Part shown: piece after piece, positions 6,950 to 13,628 of the stretch
Numbering within the stretch: the first letter of the stretch is position 1
Layout: each line of letters starts with the position of its first letter
Virus record (IMG/VR): IMGVR_UViG_3300010148_002987
Location: 1 to 20,353 of that record
Length of the DNA stretch: 20,353 nucleotides
Origin: a virus
Direction: 5' to 3' (one strand)
Made by a program: the position numbers and the translations under genes
Notes under the pieces: model-generated
The model's database searches: none
What the model saw: the letters and a program-made list of their open reading frames with translations, nothing else
What the model was told of the DNA's origin: nothing

Positions 6950-7924
6950 ATGGCACAATCAAACGTATTTGATACTACTAATCCAGGAAGCGCAGTTTCC
7001 AATGCTGAAGACCTCACTCGTGGGGCTTACATCATTGATACTACGATTACCCCTGTTTACGCAATGCTCGACAAAGTGCGAGCTACTAACTACTTCCACG
7101 AATGGACCGTTGACGAGCTAGATACTCCTCGCGCAGACGGTGTTGATTTCGGAAGTGATGCTACCGTCAAGGAAGACGCTTTTGAAGGTCAAGAGCGTGT
7201 GGGTAACTACATTCAGAAAGAGCGTCGAGTCCCTGCTGTTACAACTGAGCAGGAGCGGGCAGATGCAGCAGGCGGAGTCAACTTCATCAATGCTGTTGAG
7301 AAGTCTCTGAAGAATCTTAACCGTGACACCGAGAAAGCTATCCTTTCGGATAACACTCTAAACGGCAGCGGTCCACGTCCAATCGCAGAAGGTCTTGCTA
7401 AGACGTTATCTGGCAGTTCCGACATCTTCGGAGCCAACTACCAAGTTCCAGCAGGCAGCCGAAAGGATGCAACTGCTGTAACACAAGACGGTGTAGATGA
7501 CATCCTTCGCAGCATCTTTGATGAGTCCGGAGAGATGGCAAATGTCACAGTCTTTGGCGCTTCTGGATGGATGCAGGACTTCAATGGCGCTACGATGAAC
7601 CTAAGCTCTTCGAGCGAACAGTATCGCACGACCGTTAACCTTAATGGTGAAGACAATGAACTAGACTTCCAAATCCGCGTCTACCAAGGCCAGCATGGAA
7701 TGATCAAGGTTGTTGACCTTAACTCTAAGTGCTTGAATGACACTGTGAACAAGGATGAGGCTTACTTCATCAACACGGACTACGCCTGCATTGCAGAGTA
7801 TGGCCCACTCGAAAACCTATCGCTCCCTAATAACGGAGCAGGTAAGAGTTCTGCTATCTCTCGCTGGTTCACTCCTGTTGTTAAGAACCCTCGCGCACAC
7901 GGTTTCTGGGCTTCCACATCGTAA
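6950..7924 (+). CDS. Major capsid protein, HK97 fold, SU10/DUF5309-like
   Basis: This is the main head shell subunit, 324 residues. The N-terminus (DLTRGAYIIDTTITPVYAML, residues 21-40) followed by a Trp-containing strand (HEWTVDEL) and an acidic EG segment matches the pattern I associate with the SU10-type capsid family (DUF5309). A long helix at about 108-135 (GGVNFINAVEKSLKNLNRDTEK) would be the spine helix. An axial domain follows (FGASGWMQDFNG, about 200-211). The C-terminal half shows strand-rich features, ending in the conserved-looking YGPLENLSLP and a W-containing tail. The start has no Shine-Dalgarno, but ACTAAT at 6931-6936 and an AT-only leader precede it. It follows the scaffold by 27 bases. 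Confidence 0.9.
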   Translation: MAQSNVFDTTNPGSAVSNAEDLTRGAYIIDTTITPVYAMLDKVRATNYFHEWTVDELDTPRADGVDFGSDATVKEDAFEGQERVGNYIQKERRVPAVTTEQERADAAGGVNFINAVEKSLKNLNRDTEKAILSDNTLNGSGPRPIAEGLAKTLSGSSDIFGANYQVPAGSRKDATAVTQDGVDDILRSIFDESGEMANVTVFGASGWMQDFNGATMNLSSSSEQYRTTVNLNGEDNELDFQIRVYQGQHGMIKVVDLNSKCLNDTVNKDEAYFINTDYACIAEYGPLENLSLPNNGAGKSSAISRWFTPVVKNPRAHGFWASTS

Positions 7925-7936
7925 TAATAAATAAAT

Positions 7937-8374
7937 ATGTCCAAACTAACAGGAATCGAAAAAGACGCTAGTTTTACCAATTTGGTAAAAATTGGCTACC
8001 AAGATCTCATCAACGCTGGAGACGGCGGAGAAATTGTAATTGCTACTATCCCAGCTAATGGTGCGGTAGAACTTGTCGGAGTCGCAAAGACTGAAGAAAT
8101 TGTAGGTTCTTCCACATTGTTTGCAGAGGTGGGGGTAGATGGAACAGCGGATGGGCTAATTGCAGCCTTTGACGTTGGCGCTCAAACTGCCCCATTGTTT
8201 AACACTGGTGGTTTGTTTACGACTGCTGGAACATCTGAAGCTGTGAGCATTGTTGCCGCAGGGGCAGATCCAGTTGACGTAATCCTTACAATTACAGATG
8301 CTAACATTGCAAATCTAACCGCAGGTGAAGTCACAGTGGGGGCGCGAGTCCTCGATCTTGGCCGATTCGGTTAA
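7937..8374 (+). CDS. Head decoration-like small structural protein (putative)
   Basis: This is a 145-residue protein directly after the capsid gene, a position usual for decoration or cement proteins that bind the outside of the head. It is Ala/Gly/Thr/Val-rich with alternating hydrophobic residues, so probably a beta barrel or jelly roll, and has no Cys or Trp. It ends GARVLDLGRFG. It has no signal peptide or membrane helix. The leader is TAATAATAAATAAAT directly before the ATG, without a Shine-Dalgarno. A strong terminator follows 10 bases after the stop, so this is the last gene of the high-output capsid unit. I do not recognise a named family. A head fibre is the alternative. Confidence 0.65.
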   Translation: MSKLTGIEKDASFTNLVKIGYQDLINAGDGGEIVIATIPANGAVELVGVAKTEEIVGSSTLFAEVGVDGTADGLIAAFDVGAQTAPLFNTGGLFTTAGTSEAVSIVAAGADPVDVILTITDANIANLTAGEVTVGARVLDLGRFG

Positions 8375-8384
8375 TAATTAACAT

Positions 8385-8420
8385 GGCTGGGTGGCGTAGC
8401 TTCCACCCAGCCTTTTTATT
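8385..8420 (+). terminator. Intrinsic (rho-independent) terminator
   Basis: GGCTGGGTGG (8385-8394) pairs perfectly with CCACCCAGCC (8403-8412) across an eight-base loop and is followed by TTTTTATT. The 10-bp GC-rich stem plus U-tract is a textbook intrinsic terminator. It comes right after the capsid and decoration genes, and the next gene's ATG (8421) begins at the first base after this run. Terminators after the capsid gene are known in T7-like phages, where they lower the expression of downstream tail genes. Confidence 0.92.
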
Positions 8421-8780
8421 ATGGATATATCTACTCAAAATATTGCAGACCTAAACGCTACAGAAGTAGCGGAATCAATGGGACTAACTCGCGAGCAAGC
8501 AGACCGTCAGGTAGAAGCTTGGTGGCCTATAGCTTTCGAGAAGGCTAAAAGAGAGGTTTCCAAAATGCGTGAGCGAGTCACTGAGAACGCTTACAAAGAT
8601 AGCAAATTAAAGCCAGCATACGGAACCGAGATCGGTCGATTCTCTGGCCGAGAGTGGCGCTGGTTACAGTCTCAGTATCCTGGGTTTGAGAACGACTGGG
8701 ACTTTATGTGCTGCTACCAAAAATATACTGGTCAAGACCAATTCTTGGCTGCCCCAGATAAAGCATTTTTCAAAACATGA
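8421..8780 (+). CDS. Unknown protein at the head-tail junction
   Basis: This is a 119-residue protein that I do not recognise. Residues 10-60 look helical and charged (EVAESMGLTREQADRQVEAW, then FEKAKREV). The C-terminal half is aromatic (GREWRWLQSQYPGFENDWDF) with two adjacent Cys (MCCY). Its ATG stands directly at the end of the terminator U-tract, so there is no room for a conventional leader unless transcripts read through or start inside. Its stop overlaps the adaptor start by 4 bp (ATGA), a sign of coupled translation. A head-completion or internal virion role is inferred from position only. Confidence 0.7.
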   Translation: MDISTQNIADLNATEVAESMGLTREQADRQVEAWWPIAFEKAKREVSKMRERVTENAYKDSKLKPAYGTEIGRFSGREWRWLQSQYPGFENDWDFMCCYQKYTGQDQFLAAPDKAFFKT

Positions 8781-9697
8781 GTTTAAGAACACGGACATGG
8801 GATAGGCTGCTAAAGACAATCAGCGGCAAGTTTGGACAAGATGTAGAAAAGTCTACCTACCTTGATCGTGTTCGGTATTCGATTAACCAAGCTGCCCTTG
8901 AGCTTCACGAATACTACAAATGGATGAGCAGATTCTTAGTTGTTTCAGAGCCAAGAACGGTTCTAAGAGGGCAAATAGAATCAGAAGAAAACTCATTTTA
9001 CGTTTACGGGGCTGGGACGCAGGACGTTAATGGACTTTACGTTCAAGACCCAAGCGGTGGAACTGGATTTAATTACGTTGGATTATTAAAAGAAGGTGAT
9101 ACGGTTAAGTATTACCTATATTACAGCAACAATGTATTAAAGTGGTTAATTGGAACTGTTCTGTATGACGAAGAGTTTGTCCTTTACAACTCTTCTTTTG
9201 ATACCGCAAGCCCATCTGAATCGACATGGGAAGTTCAAAGCTTAGGTGGACTCCCGGCAGAAGAGCCAGGCCCTATAGTCCAACAACTCTCTGAGATTGG
9301 GACAATGCTTCATGTAGATAGGTGCAACATCTATCAAGACAGGACTAGCGACCCAATTGAATTTTATTCCCAAGGCGGCTTCTACCCGCTTAATACTAAG
9401 AATGCTCCAGATATTGCATACTGCACGTATCAAAAGCCGTTGAATGTAGAGTATGGAGAGGGCGTAGACTTGGACATTCCAGAAGAAATGTTCAACTACA
9501 TGGTTCTATACGCGGTCAGAGACTTGCAGTTATCTCAGCGTCAGTCCAATCCCAATGCTTTGTATGGGGTTGTAACAGATCGTCAATTGCAATCTGCATT
9601 TGAATCGGTTGGGCAAACGGCAGACTACGAGCGAACAATCTCAAATGTAGCTATAAGAACCCAAACACACTTAAAAGAAGACAACACATTATACTAA
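8777..9697 (+). CDS. Head-tail adaptor-like protein with an inserted beta domain
   Basis: This probably joins the portal to the tail in the virion. The 306 residues form two halves of an adaptor: an N-terminal helical part (1-60, with YSINQAALELHEYYKWMSRF) and a C-terminal helical part whose segment LDIPEEMFNYMVLYAVRDL (232-250) matches the 'two-proline, then long helix' pattern of head-tail connector proteins. Between them, residues about 75-165 form a separate domain: GAGTQDVNGLY, then a Tyr-rich stretch, then LKWLIG, VLYN, a Ser/Pro segment ending ESTWEV, and GGLPAEEPGP. This reads like a small beta domain spliced in. The start overlaps the previous gene by 4 bp. A tail-tube role is the alternative. 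Confidence 0.65.
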   Translation: MSLRTRTWDRLLKTISGKFGQDVEKSTYLDRVRYSINQAALELHEYYKWMSRFLVVSEPRTVLRGQIESEENSFYVYGAGTQDVNGLYVQDPSGGTGFNYVGLLKEGDTVKYYLYYSNNVLKWLIGTVLYDEEFVLYNSSFDTASPSESTWEVQSLGGLPAEEPGPIVQQLSEIGTMLHVDRCNIYQDRTSDPIEFYSQGGFYPLNTKNAPDIAYCTYQKPLNVEYGEGVDLDIPEEMFNYMVLYAVRDLQLSQRQSNPNALYGVVTDRQLQSAFESVGQTADYERTISNVAIRTQTHLKEDNTLY

Positions 9698-9699
9698 TT

Positions 9700-9969
9700 A
9701 TGAGCGAATCAAGATACAACAATGCCCTAGATCATGGGCAAGGGGGCGGAACAGTTCTCACAACTAGCCAAGTTGACGGACAATTCGGTGGGCTAAAGAT
9801 TGTCACGGAAAGTGTCATTGCTTCTTGGACTACCAGCCTAGTAAACGGTGACGACTTAGTAGGCGTAACACTTTCAGCCGGAGACTACATTCCAGCCAGA
9901 TTTGATAGCATCACCCTTACCAGTGGTGTTGCAATTGCATACAACAGATACGGCGCAGGCAAAGTATGA
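9700..9969 (+). CDS. Small beta-rich virion protein (putative)
   Basis: This is an 89-residue protein with a polar Gly-rich N-terminus (HGQGGGTVLTTSQVDGQFGG) and a C-terminal beta pattern: DYIPARFDSITLTSGVAIAY at about residues 62-81. From memory, short proteins with such a 'G/R-F-x-x-I-x-L-T-S-G-x-x-x-A-Y' ending are common next to fibre genes in tailed phages, but I cannot name a family. It has no membrane segment. The start is preceded by ACTAAT with one base between, and its stop overlaps the LamG fibre start by 4 bp. Probably a small capsid or tail appendage. The function is not known. Confidence 0.65.
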   Translation: MSESRYNNALDHGQGGGTVLTTSQVDGQFGGLKIVTESVIASWTTSLVNGDDLVGVTLSAGDYIPARFDSITLTSGVAIAYNRYGAGKV

Positions 9970-11705
9970 TTGGTCTAGGTTTACCCCTCGGTTTAAAGAA
10001 CTACACCTTTGTTGCTGGCGGTGGGGGATTTCCCACCAACGGTCTAGTTTTCAACGGTGGAAACTTTGACGGAAGTTCTGATTTTGCCCCCGACCTTAGC
10101 GGAGAGGGCAATGATGCTATCCTGTATAGCGGCAGAGCAACTAGGCTTGATGGGGTAGGCGAATACATAGTGCTACCAGCGATGGGAACACCTGTCAGGA
10201 AGATTAAGGTTTTGGCTAGGGCAGATGCAGGTCAAATTCTAGGCGTTCAAACGGAGCCCCCCGGCGTATTACTTAACGTAACACAAACTCCTCCATTCAC
10301 TGGAGGCGTATGGCAAGAAGTTGAACTAGAGCTTGAGGTTACTTCAGGAGGCAATGCGCCTCTAGCTGGCGAGCTACGGTTAGGTTCTTCTATTTTTGGT
10401 TTCTTTGCTGGGGACATAGCGCGAGCTACCCTAGAGGATTTTTCTGGTAACGTCTTAGATGTCATCAACTTTAACAATCATGCAGACGTAGACGTAAACG
10501 GACTTAACGGTAAGCCCGTGATTTCGCTAAATGGTCGAATTGGTCGTCATGTAGGAGGCTTAGAGGTTATCCAAGAGGCAGGCGATATTGGAGGGCTTAC
10601 CCCACCTCAAGTGCTAGGGCTAGACTTTAATCAGTATCTGTATTTCAATGGGGTAGATACACAGATTGATTGCGGCGCTCCTTTAATTCCAGCAAATGGA
10701 GATTTTGTGCTTAGTGGTATATCTCAAACTTTTTATGATGGCTCCACTTTTGACGCGTTATTCTCACAATACTTTGATCCTCCGAGCGAAGGAAGATTTC
10801 TAGTAATCGCTAGAGATGGTAATCTTGGGCTGTTTATCGGTTCATCTTTAGGAAACGTCGAAATTGAATCATCGGGGGTAGATTTAACCCAGCCTTTTAA
10901 TTGGGAAGTTGAGCGATCAGGAGACACTTTTACATTACGTGTAAATGGGGTTGATGTAGGATCAGACACAAGAAACATTTCTATCTATCAAGGAAGAAAC
11001 TCTTTCATCGGCAGCGCGCCCACCGTTTCAAACAGTTATTTCGAGGGTATTAACCGAGTGTTCCTTGATGGTGTTCAGCTAACAGGCACAGAGTCAGGAA
11101 CCTTTGAAAACGTCTTAGTCCCCAAGGCGCTCACAGGCAACCTAGACGCGCTAGGCAATCCAATTGAAAAACCAAGGACTAGCAACACGTTCAACGCGGA
11201 TGATGTAGGCTATGCTTTAATTCCTGACAGCAATTCACTTGACGTTACAACTGAAGCAACATGGGTGTTTAAGGGCAATTTCCACGGGCCTGCCGTTAGC
11301 GAAAGTGAAGCAATGCTAGGCAAGTGGGGGCCGAGTTCTGGTGAGCGTTCGTTTCTGTTTACAAGAAGCGGCAGTAATCCTGATGATAATGAAATAAGGA
11401 TTGCACTTTCTTCTAATGGAACAGCTGTTCACAGGCAAGATTTTCAAACCATTGACGCAGACAGCTTATGGGTTGTTCGGTATGATGGGCCAAGCGGTAT
11501 CTTGAAAGTGGAACGCGATGGAGTTGAACTTGTCAGCCAAGACACAGTTGGAGCATTTCCTTCATCTTTACATGTAAGTAATATCCCCTTTTTTATTTGC
11601 GCTAACGGAGAAGAGGGAGATGTCATCAATTTAAGCTCAAGACCTACATCATCTATTAAGTTCTACAATCGCTACTTAACCGACGAGGAAGTGCAATCTC
11701 TGTAG
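9966..11705 (+). CDS. Tail fibre or spike with LamG/concanavalin A-like domains
   Basis: This is a 579-residue surface protein, likely a receptor-binding or adhesion component. The short N-terminal part (1-17) is followed by a Gly run (GGGG, 18-21). Then comes a degenerate LamG-like start (DLSGEGNDAIL, 43-53), with beta-rich sequence to about 200. A second domain (about 222-375) shows YLYFNGVDTQIDCG and FTLRVNGVDVGS. A third (about 415-579) shows YALIPDSNSLDV, LKVERDGVELVSQ and the typical LamG ending FYNRYLTDEEVQSL. Such domains fold as beta-sandwiches and often bind carbohydrate. It has few Cys and no signal peptide. It is translationally coupled to the gene before it. Which ligand it binds is unknown. 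Confidence 0.75.
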   Translation: MIGLGLPLGLKNYTFVAGGGGFPTNGLVFNGGNFDGSSDFAPDLSGEGNDAILYSGRATRLDGVGEYIVLPAMGTPVRKIKVLARADAGQILGVQTEPPGVLLNVTQTPPFTGGVWQEVELELEVTSGGNAPLAGELRLGSSIFGFFAGDIARATLEDFSGNVLDVINFNNHADVDVNGLNGKPVISLNGRIGRHVGGLEVIQEAGDIGGLTPPQVLGLDFNQYLYFNGVDTQIDCGAPLIPANGDFVLSGISQTFYDGSTFDALFSQYFDPPSEGRFLVIARDGNLGLFIGSSLGNVEIESSGVDLTQPFNWEVERSGDTFTLRVNGVDVGSDTRNISIYQGRNSFIGSAPTVSNSYFEGINRVFLDGVQLTGTESGTFENVLVPKALTGNLDALGNPIEKPRTSNTFNADDVGYALIPDSNSLDVTTEATWVFKGNFHGPAVSESEAMLGKWGPSSGERSFLFTRSGSNPDDNEIRIALSSNGTAVHRQDFQTIDADSLWVVRYDGPSGILKVERDGVELVSQDTVGAFPSSLHVSNIPFFICANGEEGDVINLSSRPTSSIKFYNRYLTDEEVQSL

Positions 11706-11708
11706 TAA

Positions 11709-11740
11709 TTGACAAACTAATAATAAAAAATACTTATATT
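11709..11740 (+). promoter_or_regulatory. Promoter-like gap upstream of the membrane cassette
   Basis: A perfect TTGACA (11709-11714) lies just after the fibre stop codon and is followed by an A/T-only stretch with TACTTA at 16 bp spacing or TATATT (11735-11740) at 20 bp spacing. Neither spacing and hexamer pair is ideal, so this is weaker than the promoter at 483. It is one of the few 38-bp gaps in the window and precedes the change from fibre genes to the membrane and lysis-like genes. Confidence 0.3.
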
Positions 11741-11743
11741 AAC

Positions 11744-12160
11744 ATGGCTAATATTTATATCATTTACTCCAGAGAAACCTTTGAGGACTTATCGCTTCCA
11801 GCTTGGGTGGCAAACGTTCATGGCTGGCCTGACGAACAGGTAATCCAGGAAGCTGACGAAGAGGCTGGAGAGGTGGAAATCTCTATGCCTTGGTCTTTAT
11901 CGGAAGGGTGTGAAACCTTGGGTCTTCTAGCTGGCAGTTGCATACCAGTCATCGACGACGGAGTAAATCTAATTAGATCAGACAAAGATAGCGCCACAGA
12001 CTTTGTATTGCCTTACGGATCGGTAGGTGGAGATTTTCATATGTGGATCAAATCTCTAGCTGACGCCAAACCAATAGCTTACGAAGCTTGCGTAAAATCT
12101 GTAAAGCAAACGCGAGACATTCTTATCTCTGAAGAAGACAACACTCCAGAACCTCTTTAA
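11744..12160 (+). CDS. Acidic unknown protein
   Basis: This is a 138-residue cytosolic-looking protein with no recognised domain, signal peptide or membrane helix. It is strongly acidic in the middle (EADEEAGEVEI, about residues 37-47). It has three Cys and a Trp-rich N-terminal half (WVANVHGWPDEQ), and ends EEDNTPEPL. It follows a 38-bp AT-rich gap with a promoter-like hexamer and is followed after three bases by the ORF of the lysine-rich micro-protein. An acidic protein beside a strongly basic one is suggestive of partnership, but that is speculation. The function is unknown. Confidence 0.65.
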   Translation: MANIYIIYSRETFEDLSLPAWVANVHGWPDEQVIQEADEEAGEVEISMPWSLSEGCETLGLLAGSCIPVIDDGVNLIRSDKDSATDFVLPYGSVGGDFHMWIKSLADAKPIAYEACVKSVKQTRDILISEEDNTPEPL

Positions 12161-12163
12161 CCT

Positions 12164-12316
12164 ATGAAAATGAAATACAAAACAAGCAAAAAACCTGTCT
12201 CTAAAAAGACAACTCCTGTATCAAAGAAGTCTTTTCCGTTAAAAAAGAAAACGGTCATGGTAAAGAAAAAGACTATTCCGGTTAAACGTAAAACCACTTA
12301 TGTGAAAAAGAAATGA
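12164..12316 (+). CDS. Lysine-rich heptapeptide-repeat micro-protein (50 residues)
   Basis: From the ATG at 12164 the frame runs to a TGA at 12314-12316. Residues 9-50 are exactly six seven-residue repeats without interruption: KKPVSKK, TTPVSKK, SFPLKKK, TVMVKKK, TIPVKRK and TTYVKKK. The consensus is (S/T)-x-P-V-(S/K)-K-K. Nearly half of all residues are Lys or Arg, and there are no acidic residues. The pattern recalls histone H1 tails and other nucleic acid-condensing basic peptides. It ends in a 4-bp ATGA overlap with the next gene, which argues that it is translated. Possible roles are DNA binding in the head, RNA binding, or an antimicrobial-like membrane-active peptide. The codons use AAA and AAG freely, and synonymous variation between repeats shows they are not recent DNA copies. 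Confidence 0.65.
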   Translation: MKMKYKTSKKPVSKKTTPVSKKSFPLKKKTVMVKKKTIPVKRKTTYVKKK

Positions 12317-12540
12317 AGGAAGAATGGATAAAGATAGTTGCGGTGTCCATAATCATCCCAATGGTGGGTGTTTGGTCTGCTACAACTGTCTTGAATCGGT
12401 CTGCCATTTCCGTGCTTGAAGAAAGAGTCAAGATGTCAGAGCAATTCGCGCTTGAGATGAGAGGAGACGTGAAGACGCTATTAACACAAAACGCAGCTCT
12501 CATAAAAGCAATGGAGACGTTAGAATCTTCTGCTGAATAA
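12313..12540 (+). CDS. One-TM coiled-coil membrane protein, holin or i-spanin candidate
   Basis: This is a 75-residue protein with a membrane helix at about residues 6-26 (IKIVAVSIIIPMVGVWSATTV) followed by a coiled-coil-like helix (about 32-72, VLEERVKMSEQFALEM and then VKTLLTQNAALIKAMETLE). This is the plan of an inner-membrane spanin (Rz type) or a small holin or antiholin. It is coupled to the lysine-rich protein by an ATGA overlap, and a lipoprotein gene follows one base after its stop, as in spanin gene pairs. The topology is uncertain because the charges flanking the helix are mixed. No Pfam family is recognised by eye. Confidence 0.6.
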   Translation: MKEEWIKIVAVSIIIPMVGVWSATTVLNRSAISVLEERVKMSEQFALEMRGDVKTLLTQNAALIKAMETLESSAE

Positions 12541-12541
12541 T

Positions 12542-12760
12542 ATGAAACTATTGCCGCTAATATCAATGATTTTGTTATCTGGCTGCGCCTCTAAAACAAA
12601 TAGGCTGCCAGAACCTCACTTTGTTTTACATGGCTATGTTACAAACAACGGTTTCATTCAGGTTATTGATACAAAAAGCGGCAATAGTTTAGCAGTTAAG
12701 TCCAACGTATTGTATGCGGAGGATGAGGAAGCTTTAGTGGAGGATTTAAAGAACAGATGA
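12542..12760 (+). CDS. Small lipoprotein, o-spanin candidate
   Basis: This is a 72-residue protein with a clear lipoprotein signal peptide: MK, the hydrophobic stretch LLPLISMILL, and lipobox LSGC with the lipidated Cys at residue 15. The mature part (about 58 residues) is polar, with a strand-like centre (HGYVTNNGFIQVIDTKSGNSL) and an acidic C-terminal helix (DEEALVEDLKNR). Outer-membrane spanins are short lipoproteins, usually proline-rich. This one is not proline-rich, so the call is tentative. It follows a one-TM coiled-coil gene, in the usual inner and outer spanin order, and its stop overlaps the three-TM gene by 4 bp. It could alternatively be a superinfection-exclusion lipoprotein. 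Confidence 0.6.
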   Translation: MKLLPLISMILLSGCASKTNRLPEPHFVLHGYVTNNGFIQVIDTKSGNSLAVKSNVLYAEDEEALVEDLKNR

Positions 12761-13281
12761 TACAGCTACTTTTACCACTACTTACCGCCCTGGCTGGTGG
12801 CGTGACGGGACTAATGGAGTCTCGGTCTGCCAATTCTGTAGAGTTAAAAAAGCTAGACAATGACAGAGAGCGAGACGCTATCTTAGCAGCTCAGGGGAAT
12901 ATAAAAGACTACTATGAGTCCAACACGAGGTCGGACGACCCAAAGCTTAATAAAATTCAACTATGGGGGTTTACTTATGAATCTTACAAATACGTTCAAA
13001 TACCTACTCGCCTGTATCAGTTTCGTGTTATGTGGCTGCTCACACTCGCCTATTGTTTCGTCGTCGGATGCTCCGTGCTTGGGGCAGACATCCCAATCTG
13101 GAGCTTCCCTGCGTCGCCCGACGCATACAAGTGGTTCAGCCTACTCGGATTCTCCCTTACTGAAGGAACTAAAACAAGCGTATATCAACTTACGCTCGGT
13201 GGTATTCTCCTCCCACTATTGAGCCCTTTCTTCTTCGCATTTACTCGATACGTCACAGGCCCAAGTCAATCAAAATTCTAA
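12757..13281 (+). CDS. Three-TM membrane protein, holin-like
   Basis: This is a 174-residue membrane protein. A hydrophobic N-terminus at 3-20 (QLLLPLLTALAGGVTGLM) is followed by a charged helical region (22-60, Lys/Asp/Arg/Glu). Two further hydrophobic segments lie at about 91-110 (VMWLLTLAYCFVVGCSVLGA) and about 145-164 (LTLGGILLPLLSPFFFAFTR). Three segments with a large soluble loop resemble holin-like proteins of phages and gene-transfer agents, which make lesions in the inner membrane at the end of the cycle. The neighbours (a one-TM protein and a lipoprotein) support a lysis cassette, but no endolysin is in the window. A second ORF with a lipoprotein signal is nested in it in another frame. 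Confidence 0.55.
   Translation: MIQLLLPLLTALAGGVTGLMESRSANSVELKKLDNDRERDAILAAQGNIKDYYESNTRSDDPKLNKIQLWGFTYESYKYVQIPTRLYQFRVMWLLTLAYCFVVGCSVLGADIPIWSFPASPDAYKWFSLLGFSLTEGTKTSVYQLTLGGILLPLLSPFFFAFTRYVTGPSQSKF
12977..13222 (+). CDS. Nested lipoprotein ORF, embedded o-spanin candidate
   Basis: This ORF of 81 codons lies wholly inside the three-TM gene in the +1 frame. It starts with MNLTNTF, has a hydrophobic core KYLLACISFVL, and a lipobox-like LCGC with Cys21. The mature part is Ser-rich (SHSPIVSSSDAPC, then SGASLRRPTHTSGSA) and ends in a helix-like LLKELKQAYINLRSVVF. In lambda, the outer-membrane spanin Rz1 is encoded in the +1 frame inside Rz, so a nested lipoprotein in a lysis region is a recognised arrangement. 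Against it: hydrophobic stretches often stay hydrophobic when frame-shifted, the lipobox has an unusual Cys at -2, and the upstream GGGGGT is only a weak ribosome site. The start at 12977 was chosen because it places the signal peptide at the N-terminus. Confidence 0.4.
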   Translation: MNLTNTFKYLLACISFVLCGCSHSPIVSSSDAPCLGQTSQSGASLRRPTHTSGSAYSDSPLLKELKQAYINLRSVVFSSHY

Positions 13282-13285
13282 AGCT

Positions 13286-13627
13286 ATGCAGCAATACAAC
13301 ATCTTAGGTAAGGTAAAAGGTGACACTTATAACGGTGTTCAGTTTCAATACATTAAGGACGGAGTGCCCGTAGACCTAACAGGTGCTGGTATTTTTATAG
13401 ATTTTAGGTATCCGAGGAAGACCGGGAAGCTAACAAAAGCCTTATCTGTCGGGAATGGCATAACAATAACTGACGCTGTAAACGGAGAGTTTAGGATCGA
13501 CCCTTTTGATTTGGTTGGCTTCGAGGTAAACAAGCACTACTATGACATTCAACTGGTTTTAGATGGTGCAACCAAGACGTATCTGGAGGGCTATTTAGAA
13601 GTAATTCAAGACGTAACTGTTGTCTAA
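13286..13627 (+). CDS. BppU-like beta-sandwich appendage protein (putative)
   Basis: This is a 113-residue protein whose pattern resembles the N-terminal domain of phage baseplate upper proteins (BppU_N): [16 protein letters not shown], then [15 protein letters not shown], a glycine turn region, [11 protein letters not shown], and [10 protein letters not shown] near the end. This domain is an immunoglobulin-like sandwich found at the base of receptor-binding or fibre complexes. It stops two bases before the next ATG, so it is likely co-translated with the collagen-like fibre and may be its anchor. In a short-tailed phage it would attach fibres to the adaptor or nozzle rather than to a baseplate. 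The resemblance is by eye only. Confidence 0.6.
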   Translation: MQQYNILGKVKGDTYNGVQFQYIKDGVPVDLTGAGIFIDFRYPRKTGKLTKALSVGNGITITDAVNGEFRIDPFDLVGFEVNKHYYDIQLVLDGATKTYLEGYLEVIQDVTVV

Positions 13628-13628
13628 T

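Noticed and set aside
12282-12566. Antisense ORF across the one-TM gene
   Set aside because: All surrounding genes run on the + strand with coupled starts, and this ORF spans gene junctions without any signals of its own.
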